This document shows, piece after piece, positions 12,466 to 23,207 of a stretch of 58,444 nt of DNA. The translations under genes and the position numbers were made by a program. The stretch spans positions 1 through 58,444 of the forward strand of contig JAHBMJ010000053.1 in NCBI GenBank assembly GCA_018398765.1, written 5' to 3'. A model generated the notes under the pieces. That model ran no database searches, was not told the DNA's origin, and saw only the letters and a program-made list of their open reading frames with translations. How positions within the stretch are numbered: the first letter of the stretch is position 1; every line of letters starts with the position of its first letter. Origin of the DNA: Chromera velia. Taxonomy: Eukaryota; Sar; Chromeraceae.

Positions 12466-13320
12466 TAGTGCTAGGAAAAGGTTCAAGGTTCAAGGTTCAC
12501 TTCGAAGTAATGAACCTAAATCAGGTTTAAAAACAGGTTCAAAAACAGGTTCACTTTTAATTAATAGAAACCTCATTTTTTTGTGTTGTTTTATGCCTTT
12601 AAATTAGGCTTTAATGCATTTTTAGAACGTTTTATTATAGAATCTATGCCTTAGTAGTGTTTTTAAATAGTTTAAAACCGCGGACCCCAGCTACCGCGGG
12701 TGACACCCAAACATCTAGAATTTTTTTCAACAAAGAGAATGAAAAAGGGTTGTACAGTGAAAGAGGTCGGACCTATGGGTAGCCCTCTTGTAGCTGGGAG
12801 TTGAAAAAAAAAGATCCGGAAACGGCAGTAGCGGAAGCAAGCAGAGGGACTGCTGCTGGCACGAGTCTGAAGCAGCCCCTCCAAAAAGACATTATCAATT
12901 ACACTGTCGTGCAGACTGCTGTCAAACAAACTCTATACTTCCTCATTCCTTTAGTAGAGACTGTCTGTTTTGATACGGGGCCTTGTAAGTAGAAAACTTG
13001 GTAAGTCACGTGTACTTCTTCACTTCTGCAACCGTCAGCATGAATTTTCATGCTGACATATGATGCTGACATATGCTGACATGCGTCTGTCCAACATAAT
13101 AGATTGAACCGGCTGGGGACAGTTGCTGTACACGCGGCTCCGGCTCCTTATTTCACCTATATGGGCCGCAGGCGGCGCGGGCCTGGCCGGCCTTGTGCCA
13201 GTAGCCGCGCGTCTGGCCTCTAAAACAGGTTCAAAACAGGTTCAACAGGTTCAAAACAGGTTCAACAGGTTCACTTTTTCAGATTTGAACCTTTTCTCAA
13301 TGAACCTTTTCCCAGCCCTA
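12466..13320. mobile_element. hAT non-autonomous element
   Basis: Flanked by a perfect 8-bp target duplication, ATCGTCAT (12458-12465 and 13321-13328). The left end is TAGTGCTAGGAAAAGGTTCA; the right end, complemented, is TAGGGCTGGGAAAAGGTTCA (18 of 20). The start TAGGGCTGGGAAAA is typical of hAT termini. Subterminal regions carry many copies of AACAGGTTCA or its complement (12480-12555 and 13225-13310), a usual transposase-binding layout. The 855-bp length and the lack of any recognisable transposase (only frames of up to 85 codons) mark it as non-autonomous. Confidence 0.8.
13036..13085. repeat. Palindrome and short tandem repeat inside the hAT element
   Basis: GTCAGCATGAATTTTCATGCTGAC is close to a perfect palindrome and is followed by three spaced copies of ATGCTGACAT. 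Confidence 0.7.
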
Positions 13321-13328
13321 ATCGTCAT

Positions 13329-15304
13329 CCATATCCCGAGTTAGCTGGATATTTCTAACGTTAGGCAGGGAAAAGTTGTTATTTTCTAGGATGCCACGCT
13401 ACACTGCCGTGCTACTTATAATTAGCTTTTACCTCTATGACGTGCTTTGACTCCTACTTGTATAGAAAGGAGAGTACGCATTCGTAGAAAAAAAAAGGCG
13501 CGAGGGCGAGGAGTTGAGTCACTTGAGGAAAAACGAGTCTCTATACTAGATGTTTGCTGACATGCACCACCATGCAGAACTTGAAGAACAAGGAAAGTGG
13601 GATTCCGTACATGGAAGCACAAACGGCCTAGGTGACACGAGTGGAGAAAGACCGGCACCCTAATTAACTGGAGAAAAGACATGCACGGAGCTTAGGCGTG
13701 ACGAAGAGAGGAAATACAAACAAGGCATCCATGAAATGGGTGAGGAGAAGAGAGGGAGCGAGTGAGGAGGAAAGAAGAAATTGCAGAGGAGAAAGGACAT
13801 CATGATCGACAACGTACAGAGCATGAATAATGCAGAGCAGGAACTTGAAGAAAGTTCGCCCAGATTGCAGGGCATGCAAAGGGCCAAGACGCACGAGAAG
13901 AAAGGGACGGTGACATTTCAGAAAGGTAATTTAGAATTTGAGAGGGAGTCTCAGAGAAGACAATTTGGGCGAAGAGGAGAGGGAGTGCAAGCATGCTCGC
14001 TTGCTTGAATCCAAACCATGTTCCCCCAGCCGTTTAATTGGGCGTTTAAGCCCTGTCTTTGGGAAATCGACATGCATACGTGATGCGAATCAATCTTAGG
14101 ATACATGTTGAGATAGATGACGTTGCCATGTTCAACAGTTTCCTTCATGTCATGCAGTCTTACGATGACCATTTTCCTCCTCCATTTTTTCTCAGAGAGC
14201 CAAACGGGCCTCTCTCCCCCCCACAACAAAAAAAAAGTCAAAATGGAACGGGACCCAACGTTTTGAGTCCTCGATCACCCAATGCATACATTACGAGTTT
14301 TTGCATGGCAGCTGCTGTATCTGTCACACACACTTCATTTTATTCATTCATGCTTTTCCAGCGCCCATTCTCATTCTGAGGAGACGTACTAGGGAGGAGA
14401 GACCGTGGATAAGCAAGCAGGTCAGTCATATTGACGCGCTTTGAGTGAAAATATGGGCAGCTGAGACGCTTCTTCGCCTCGCACGCTTTCGGCTTCCAGC
14501 ATATGGCTTTCGCTTGTCCATTGTCTCTGTCTCTCTTTGTTTACAGCCGTAACGTCCGCCTGCTGTCTTTTCCTTTCCTTTCCTTTCTTTTCCTTTCCTT
14601 TCCTTTTACTAGCCGCCGGTCGACCATGCAAAGAAAATTTTAGAGAGAAGAGCCAGCGATGATGAAAAACTTAAATTTGCGTGCGTCGTTGTTTCAAGGA
14701 TCCATCAGGTCCATTCCTCCGTTCGTACATTGAATACAAAATATCACATGCAGTGAATGCCAGGCAGCAAAAATCGGAAAATGAATTAAGTTTCCTTTTG
14801 GAGAGACAGACATATGAGGCGTACCAGCGCCACAGTATATGGCATACCTCTTTTTGCGCCTTGGAGAGCTTTTTCGAGTTTTCAACCTGAGGGAAAAATC
14901 TTTTCCTGTTCCCAAATCGTTTGTTGTAATGCAAGCACACGCATGCCAGTCGTTGATCTTAGTGAACATAGATTGATCCTCCTTCTTCCTTGTTCTCCCT
15001 GGCTTTCTGCATGCCCTCCTCCCAGTGTGCTGTTTCGAATACAAAACACTCTGCTTTGTGATAGAATGACGGACGGACGGACGGACGGACGGACGGACGA
15101 ACACGCAGACAGACAGAAAGGTCAGCATCTACTCCTTTCCTCCTTCTCGCGTCCGCCTCTGTACGTGTGTGCCAGGTTGACTATCTGACAGGGTCTGCAC
15201 ATCTGTGCACAGAACGGAAGAACATCCGAAAGTGCGCGCACTGACTTCCCATCCTTCCACTTCTTGATTACAAACGCGGACACTTCGCCAGAAAAGAACA
15301 AAAA

Positions 15305-15353
<49 letters not shown>

Positions 15354-15364
15354 AGAAAGACAAA

Positions 15365-15400
<36 letters not shown>

Positions 15401-16311
15401 AGCAAAGCTCGTTCGTTCTTTCATGCTTTGCTTGCTTCCTTCCTTCCTTCCTTGGCATCTTTCGTCCCTTTTTCTAAAATTTGAGCAGCAGGCCTTGCTT
15501 GTGAATTCTTCATGGGTTGAGTGCGTACATGTTTCTTTTCTTTTCAAATGTTGCTTGTCATTGGCATTCTCCAACCGAGTACATGAATGAAACTAGGTGC
15601 CTCTGTCCATGTAGGGATACGATTCCGTGAATAATTTGGTGTCTTTCACGTATTCAATTTGTCTGGTTCCTTTTGATTCTTTTTCAAGCGATCCCACCCC
15701 CTTCCCCCCCTTTTCCCTTCGTTTTAACGCTCTAGAAAAACATCCAATCATCCTGATTCTTTGATTGATTGCTCCGTCCATCCATCCAGCACCCGAGTGA
15801 TGATGCCTCCCTCTGCCTTTCCACTTGATCGCCTCAACCCTGCATGCCAGTGACTGACTGACTGACTGACTGAGAGCATCGATATGGAACCAGTGTCACG
15901 CAACCTGAAAACGGTGGTCACGCTTACATGACCGTGGTTGTTCCTCGTCGAGGCTTTTGACTTTCAAGCCGATCCCCCATTTTCTGTTTTTCCAACTCTT
16001 GCGAGTATTTAATTCTTTTCCGCTGTTTGTATCAATACATGCAGTCAGATTCGCACACGCCATGCAGAGAGAGAAGTCAACGGAGAAGTATGCAAGAAGG
16101 AGAGAATGGTCGCTGTATGAATGGTCAGTTTTCAAGATTCGACGAGGACAAAAATGCGTCTCGAAAGGGGGAACAGAGAATTTCAGAAAAGCGAGAGGGT
16201 TTGCATGTCTCCTCGTTCCCTATTTGCCCCCTCAGTTCCCTCCCGCCCTCTGAGAGACCTGACTCATTTTTATTTCTCCTGCCCTAAGGGGATCAACAAA
16301 CCTTTTCCACC
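13329..16311. other. Intergenic region with simple repeats
   Basis: No gene can be supported over about 3 kb. Open frames are short and compositionally biased. Simple repeats: TTTCC units at about 14568-14607, GGAC units at 15068-15098, (GA)n at 15307-15349, GAAA units at 15365-15402, TTCC units at 15436-15453 and GACT units at 15850-15871. Confidence 0.5.
15307..15402 (+). repeat. (GA)n and (GAAA)n compound microsatellite
   Basis: About 21 GA units followed by about 10 GAAA units, separated by a short A-rich bridge. Confidence 0.9.
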
Positions 16312-17868
16312 TCAATCAGCTTGGGCTGAGATATTAGATGGAAACCGTGTGTCTCTCACTGCTCCCGGGGCGCCTCCAGCGGACCCAGGGAAGTCAGCTG
16401 ACCCCTTCCCATTCTCCTTCCGAGCTTCTTGATTGCAGAAAAAGAAAGTCTCCTTGACGGCTCCCAGGTCCATGCTGGCAGTTCGGAAGGACGCCTTCTT
16501 TTTCGAATCTCCAGAGCTGCGTTTGGCCTTGTTTCTCCTCTCTCGGACTGTCTGAAGAGGCGTCATGGCACTCACAAGCTGCACGCACGCACGCACACAC
16601 ACACACATACACACACACACACCAATACACACACACCAACACACACACACTCACACACACACACACACACACACACACGTATCAATGCATGCATACATAC
16701 ATACATACACATACAAAACAACTGATACCACAGACTGTCTACACTCCTTATAGTAATTGCATTTTTCTGTCTTTCTGAATTCTGGTCTGACGCCTTTCTC
16801 GTCGCTTACGGAAGCTGAGGAGGCCCATGAGAAGATTGCAAGAAACGGAAAGCGAAACCAAAGGCGCTGCAGGACGAACAAAGGAAGTGCTGAGGTAGAA
16901 CCAATCGTACCGTTGGTAGGCGAGTAGAACAGGAAGGACCTTGAAGATCGATCTGGGTTTTTCTTTTCTAGCAATGAGCAGAATGGATGCAGGCGGGCCC
17001 CCTTGCATATTCGCCGAAGAGAGGAAAAAAGGGGGAGAGTGGGGTGGACCGCTATGATGTATGTAGTAGACACCTTGAGAGTGCCCCTTTCTCTCCTACT
17101 GTCTCACCCTTGTCGGCGAATTCTCTGAAAGAGGGTCCGTGGTCCCGGAGATGGGTGAGATCTCCCCGCCCGGAGACTGCTCTCTGCCCAGCGCCCTCGT
17201 CGTGCCGCTGGTCATGTGAGGAATGAAAGGCTGCTGCAGACGAAGAAATATGAGGGAAAGAAGTTTCAAGCAGAGTAATTGGAGAGAAAGGAAAGTGAAA
17301 TGGAGGGAGGGTTAAGAGGTTACCTCTGAACCTGACCTGCAAGAGGAGAAGTTGGAATGAGTTTGCTCTTCATTGGGAGTTTCTTCGCTTATTTTTTTGA
17401 GTGGTCAGTCAGACAAGCAGAAAGACGGACAGGCAGGCAATCAAAAAAATCTGACAAATGCAAACAGACAGAGATGGATAAGAGTGGCACGTAGATAAGA
17501 GTGGCAATCAAAATCAAGGGGTGCATGGTTTTGTGTCTACCCAATGTACGTCTGCATTCTGTTCAAAAAGCTCACCACGTCACTGCCCCTTCGAATCGGG
17601 ATGAGCCCGCTGAGTCTCTTCTGCATCAGTCGTACGGATGCTGTGGGGGGACAGGTGAAGATCCGGGGAGGCGGTAGTGTGGAGGAGGAGTTCTGCTGGT
17701 AAGCGCGGTCTGCGTCTTTTTGCATCAGACTCGTCAAAGAAAGGCCCTGGAAGAGCACGCAGAAAAAGACAAGAGAGAAGGATAATGGGAAAGCGCGAAT
17801 GGATGACTGAAACGAAACGAAGAAAAAACAAAGGCAGAAAGGAAGAAAGAAAGGAAGGACGGAACAAA

Positions 17869-17908
<40 letters not shown>

Positions 17909-19462
17909 AACAAACACAGAAAGAAAAAAAGAAAGAAAGAACGATTGCGGGCTTTGTGGGCAGGATACACTAGCACAAAGAGACGGGGTCTTTCCATGGA
18001 CAGAAAAGCAATGCAAAGCACCTTGTGAGGAAAAAAAAACTAACTATCCGAGGAAACTCCAAAGCTTCGCACTTAGTTCTGTCTGTTTGTCTTGTACACG
18101 ACTCGGCGTACCGACTCGCTGACTCACCTCATGTTCCCTTGTGACAGATCCGGCAGGGCTGAAAGAATTCGTCATCGCAGAGGAGGCCCGGGTGGTCACG
18201 CTGGGCATCAGCGCAGCACACTCGGCATCCAAGTCGACGGCATACTCTGCTAGGGTCTGAGTAAGCACAGGCGCTCCACTGAGAAGTTTGGGCTCTGGCA
18301 CGGGAAAGTGGGGTGTGGTGGTTCGTGCAATCTTTTCTTTGTGTTTCGTGTCTGCTGTCTGTTGAAGCCTGTGTTCGGGGGATTGAGATGATTTCCCCTT
18401 TGAGCTTCGAGGGGAAGCATCCTCCAGGTTATCCCCGGAGTACTCTTTCGATGGTTGCGGTTTGACGCGGTGTTTTTTCCTGGCAGGAGAATTGGCGGGA
18501 CTGTCTGCTTCATTCTGCGTTGACGTCTGGTCTCCCTTTCCTGTGATTTTTGTCTTATGCGTTTCCTTCTGCGAGTCCTTCGGATTCGTTTTTGCTTCGT
18601 CCTCAGCCCCTTTCCCTGTCTTATTTTCGGCCTTTTCTGGGTGCCCTCCTATGCTCTTGTTTCCGTTCTCCTGCGCTCCCAAAGATCTATTTTTAGTCCT
18701 GTTTGGCTCCATCCATTCCCATGATAAACTTTTCTTCGTCTTGGTCTCTTTTTCTTCGTCCTTTGCCTCCTCCCCTGCTTTCCTCCTTCCCTCCTTTCCG
18801 TTCTTGCCTTCTTCCATCTCCTTCTGTTCCGCCCTCTCATCTGTGCCTCGTGTCCAGCAAACTTCCACCTTCTCCTTCACAGCACCTGACTCTTTCCTGA
18901 TGCCGCCCCCCCCCGTCACTTGGAAGGTCTGCAGGCAGAAAAAAATACACTCCTTTAATTCGATAGGAGAAATTTACTGCATGCACTGCTTGGAATTGCA
19001 GTCCCTCGACAGAGCACGGAGAAGGTATGTCGACTTATCTGCTCCATAAAAGGCAAAAGAAGGAGGCGGAAACAGAAGGCAGATTGTTGTATCCACAGCG
19101 GTTCTCTGTCTCGGCGACAGAAGAAGAACACGAAAATGACTGACCTTTGCAGGATCCGCGGGAATTCGCGGAGGCCTCCTCACTGGCTTGCCCGGTTCCT
19201 TCAAACAAACCATGGCGGTTTTGCAGTCAGGTCCTAAGTGGGCAAATGAGACTATGCCATCTTTCCCGCCTGGCCCTCCAACGAAGTCACAAGAGGAAGC
19301 ACCGGAATGCAACAAGGTGAATCCGATTGACGGTGCAACACGAGGAGACAGAGGGGTGTTGTCAAACGGCATACTGCTTGATTCGAAAGATTGAAGCTCT
19401 CTCCTGGCGTTTTCAACTTTCGACTTCTTCGGGCTTTGAGGCCGGATCAGCTGAATGGACAT
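16312..19462 (-). CDS. Unrecognised charged protein, six exons
   Basis: Predicted exons, 5' to 3' on the minus strand: 19145-19462, 18128-18928, 17576-17746, 17108-17233, 16810-16866, 16312-16578. All five introns are phase 0 with GT-AG ends, several with GTGAG donors and polypyrimidine-CAG acceptors. The sum is 1740 nt, 579 aa. I recognise no family. The N-terminal exon is mixed; exon 2 is highly charged and probably disordered (E, K, R, T, S), with KK/RK clusters such as ARKKHRVKPQ that could be nuclear signals. Exon 5 is short and hydrophobic (RLWFRFPFLAIFSWA). The C-terminal exon is basic at its start (TVRERRNKAKRSS). Exons 2 and 3 are best supported; exon 5 is the least certain. The start is the first Met of the open frame, about 45 bases below an AT palindrome. 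Confidence 0.6.
16592..16680 (+). repeat. (CA)n microsatellite in the last intron
   Basis: Interrupted CA repeat. On the coding minus strand it is (TG)n just upstream of the final exon's acceptor. Confidence 0.9.
17874..17902 (+). repeat. (CA)n microsatellite in intron 2
   Basis: About 13 CA units followed by CAAA units, inside the intron between 17747 and 18127 of the minus-strand gene. Confidence 0.9.
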
Positions 19463-19506
19463 GCTTCACCTGTGGAAAGTGCACAGCTACACCTCAAACG
19501 AAGAGG

Positions 19507-19531
19507 GCAATATATATATTAATATATATAA
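19507..19531. promoter_or_regulatory. AT palindrome, possible TATA-type promoter
   Basis: The run ATATATATATTAATATATATA lies 45-70 bases upstream of the start codon of the minus-strand gene beginning at 19462. It could serve as a TATA-like core promoter. Position is the only evidence. Confidence 0.3.
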
Positions 19532-19783
19532 GGACGAACAAATTGCTGGACTAAACGAACACCGGAATTTTGACTCCGGATCGACCACGAGCCATCACCC
19601 GTCAGCAGAAAGCTCCCGTTTGCGTCGTATCGTCACGTCTGGACCACCAGGCAGTGACACGTCTGTTCGAATGTGCTTGAGCTAGCTATAAGTAGCGTCT
19701 GGCTGTTGCTATATATATTTAGGGCGGAGTTTAGGGCTGTTGCTGACCGAAATGAATGCTTAATTCGATGCCATATCCAGGCA

Positions 19784-19850
19784 GGCCGCGGGCCCGGACG
19801 GGCCCGCGCAAGGGGCCGCGGCCAAATTCCCGGCCCGGCCGGGCTGGGTT
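19784..19850. repeat. GC-rich palindromic island
   Basis: A block of almost pure G and C within AT-rich sequence. It contains the hairpin GCGGGCCCG-GA-CGGGCCCGC and the words GGGCCGCGGCC and CGGCCCGGCCGGG. Similar GGCCGGCC-rich islands occur at about 13165-13215, 22060-22090, 31950-32060 and 35690-35705. Confidence 0.7.
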
Positions 19851-20108
19851 CGGGTTCAGATGCGTATTGCTGCACTGTTGCACGCGCGAGTTGCACTTGC
19901 AACCTTGCAACACCTTGCAACGGCTGGCATGAATTTGCAGGCATGAAGTTGCATCGTTCAATTCATCATTGCATTCTCCAGAATTTACAGGCGACCACGC
20001 ATCCCTTAGTATCTACACACAGTTTTTGAACGGCAGTTGAACCTCGCTCCCTCTGTTGCTGTCTTTCGGAAACAATTCAACTGAGCCAATCCAAACAAGA
20101 CACAAACA

Positions 20109-20705
20109 ATGAGTATTCCGTACGGTCACGTGCACCAGGGTTATCTCAATGGTCATCAGCTTGGCTACAGACCACAACAGATTGCTTGGCAGATCGCCAA
20201 CCGCAACCCAGTCCAGAGAGGCAGCGGCCAAACTTTTACCGAGGCTGCTGAGAAGGCGTTTGAGAATTGGAAGGAGAAGGTGCCTCAGAATTTTACCGAG
20301 GCTGCTGAGAAGGCGTTTGAGAATTGGAAGGAGAAGGTGCCTCAGAATTTTGCCGAGGTTGCTGAGAAGGCGATTGAGGATTGGAAGACACTCTTCCCTC
20401 GACCTCGACAGGCGCAGACCAATGGGCAGAGAGGTAGACGGCCAAGAAGAGTGAAAGCGCAACCCAAGAGAGGATCTCGGAGAAGACAGCAATCCCTCCC
20501 TTCTTCGTCTTCTTCTCAGTCAAGTTCTGACGAGCTGGATCCTGAAGCAGCAAAGAACCTTGCTGTCGGTCTTATGGCCGTTGGTGCCGCGGGAGCCGTT
20601 GCATATGGAGCCAAGAAGGTTTACGACTGGTTCACAGAACGTCCTGAAGAGTAAGTTTGGCAAGAGATGATGCTGTTTGGTGGTGGTTGTAGTGGCGGTG
20701 GTAGT

Positions 20706-20747
<42 letters not shown>

Positions 20748-21381
20748 TATGTGTGTGTGTGTGTGTGCGTGCATGTATGTTGTGATAAGACGTTGGAATG
20801 GCCTTCTTCGCAATGCATCCCGGATCCAAACTCCTCTCTGAATACTCTGCTCATTTAAGATACACATGCATGCTTTGAACGAATGTACAAGATCTCACAG
20901 CGAATCTCTCTCGCATGGTTTGAAAGGCTATGCAAGAACTCATAGCGAATCTTTGCGTTGCAGCGCTTCCATGGGACCGGGTGGGGAGCGGCCGGTCAAC
21001 AGTGAACGGTTCAGGGAGCAGCCGCCTACAACCGCCGCAGCTCCTGCCGTCGCTCAGGGCTTTGAGGAGGAGTTGCAGTATGCTCAGCCACCCCGCTTGA
21101 CTCAAGGCTTTGTGGAACCGCCCCCTACTCACGTCGCAGCTCCTGCCGTCGCTCATGGCTTTGAGGAGAAGCAGCAGTTTTCAGTCTCGATGTTCCCCCC
21201 TGGGCGACTTGTCCTTGTGACTGGACTGCCTCCAGGTCATCAATTGAACGGAAAGAGGGGTGTCGTTCAGGGCTACAATCCTCTCACAGGAGCTGTGGAG
21301 GTTCGGCTCAATTGTGAAATGAACGGATTGGTATATGTGAATCTCAGGCCCGAAAATCTTGTGAGAAGCCTTCCAACTTAA
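20109..21381 (+). CDS. Unrecognised two-exon protein with 19-aa tandem repeat
   Basis: Exons 20109-20650 and 20964-21381, with donor GTAAGT and acceptor TTGCAG. The phase is consistent, 960 nt, 319 aa. Residues about 42-98 hold three copies of a 19-residue unit resembling FTEAAEKAFENWKEKVPQN, likely amphipathic helices. The first two copies are nearly identical in DNA (57-bp period). Then come a basic Arg/Lys stretch, a Ser run, and a Gly/Ala-rich hydrophobic helix (NLAVGLMAVGAAGAVAYG) that could span a membrane. Exon 2 has two imperfect copies of a Pro/Ala unit with AAPAVAQGFEE and AAPAVAHGFEE. It ends with an SH3/KOW-like strand motif (LNGKRGVVQGYN, VEVRLN, VNLRPENL) known in assorted protist proteins. 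If the intron is not removed, exon 1 ends at TAA 20652-20654, giving 181 aa. The function is unknown. Confidence 0.7.
20233..20400 (+). repeat. 57-bp coding tandem repeat
   Basis: Three units of 57 bp encoding the 19-residue helix repeat. Units 1 and 2 are almost identical in DNA; unit 3 has diverged, which suggests recent duplication. Confidence 0.85.
20706..20768 (+). repeat. (GT)n microsatellite in the intron
   Basis: GT run interrupted by AT, inside the 20651-20963 intron. Confidence 0.9.
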
Positions 21382-23207
21382 TTGTGAGGTTGTTTGACCT
21401 CGACTTTGAATGGGATCCAGTGTGGTCTATGTAGTGTGACCGAAGAAATCTGCGTTTGATCGTTTCATTTTTGGAAGTGGGAATGGGGGTGATGGGCATT
21501 TTATGTCTTCTGCGATTCATGCTTGTCCACGTTTTGTACAATGAATGTCATGACAATTCCTGTTTTGTGGGTTATGAAGTTCTCTCTCTGTTTTCTGGGA
21601 TGCATTCTTGTATGGCATGCTTCCATGTCCATGCTTTGTAGATGACACTTCCTCCTGCGTAAATCAGTCTTCGTGTGGGGGTCTGAATTTTTTGTCATGT
21701 GACCAAGATGTTTTTATGAGAGGGAACATTGTTGTTGTACATTTTTTTGCTCAAAAATGGTTGTCTTCCAAAATTTATTGCAATGGCTCTTCCCCTTTCT
21801 GGCGGAACGATTTTTAGGTCCACTCATCTGCTCTATTGATGCAAGTCTCACTGATACATAGTTGTATGAAGTAGTTCTTCTTGTGCGTTACTTTTTGGTG
21901 AGTACTGGCTTCATGCAGTGTTTTTCAATCGAAATTTTGGAAGTTCTGTGTATTATGTGTGTCACGTACAGTCACAAAAGCGGCAGAATCGGACAATAAA
22001 GGTCATTGAACGCAAGTGGTTGAGCATTCACTGATTGAACATGTGTTCATGGCACAGGCCAGGCGGCCCAGACTTGTGCGGGCCGGCCAAGGAGGTCTGA
22101 TGCGTCTAGGCGCTTTCCTTGGAAGCCGCACGCCGGACATTCGGCGTTGGGGGGGGAGGCCAATAACCCCCTGTCCTATTCTATCCTATCCCAAGGTTGA
22201 GGTCAGTAGGAATTTAAAATTATTTAATAATGAACAGTATTAAGGATGAAGATTCTTCAACAAAACCTCAAACCAAATTAAGCAAACTTGAACAGAGATG
22301 ACAGTTTATGATCAGATGATATAAAATAATTAGTTTTTGATATTGGTACTGAAAGTACTGAAAAAGGACTGAAAACATCGTAAACAAAATGAAATTTCTG
22401 GTAAAATTTGGGGCCGGTTCGCTCTAAGCTTCGATAACTGGTTTAAAGGTTTTTTTTTGGTACAGTTGTTGCTGATTAACAACTCTTGGCGTCGATAATG
22501 TGTATGTAAAAGAATGAGCGTGCATTGGGTCCTAAGGCATATAAAGTATCCCTAGAAGTATTCAGACTACGCATGGCATATATAATATGGACTGGAACAC
22601 AAACAAAGGAGTACACAATTTTTATTTAATTTTTCGATCGCGCAACAGAAAAAAACAGCTAGAAAAGCAGTCCTGCATTACAAAACTGGAATGGACTCGG
22701 GACTCCAGGACGGCTTGGTGAACTGCCAGGACTATAGTATGCATGGTGAAAGATGGCCATGTATGGCTATGCCACATTTGCGTATGCAACAATGCAACAC
22801 TGAGTGCAGTGCAACAGTGCATGCAACACTGTGCAACAGATGAGCTATAGGGGTTGTCTGCATGGGTTCTTTTGACACATAGAATCGCGACATGCTCAAG
22901 TGCATGGAAACTTCAACTCGCTTCCCCGGGCACAGTTGATCAAATTTGCACGACTTAAGCCACTTCAGACTTTGCAGACTTCAGACTTTTACACCCACTT
23001 GGTCGATACACGATTGAGTCACGCCACAATCGGTTCTTGACGGTATCCATTCGATGGTGAGATTTGTCTTGAGTTGGGAGTCCGACCTTTCCAAATCAGA
23101 CGCCTGAACTCGAAGGGAGTCGAAGCGAGCCAGGAGTTGCAGACAACATTCCCCGTTGCTGTCTGCAGACCCTCTGCAGACCTGAGCCGACACGCAGTGA
23201 ATTTAAG
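21382..23207. other. Intergenic, AT-rich with GCAACA words
   Basis: Begins with the 3' UTR of the two-exon gene; an AATAAA occurs at about 21995. A direct repeat shared with 26654-26713 lies at 22105-22164. Clusters of TGCAAC words occur at 22785-22850, resembling those at 19875-19950. No gene is seen. Confidence 0.5.
22105..22164 (+). repeat. Direct repeat copy 1 flanking the HNH gene
   Basis: A 60-bp stretch beginning TCTAGGCGCTTTCCTTGGAA and ending GAGGCCAAT. It matches 26654-26713 at roughly 85 percent in the same orientation. Confidence 0.8.

Noticed and set aside
17321-17340. A 13-nt exon in the minus-strand gene between exons 3 and 4
   Set aside because: It would shift the phase. Direct joining of the neighbouring exons keeps phase 0 and an open frame.
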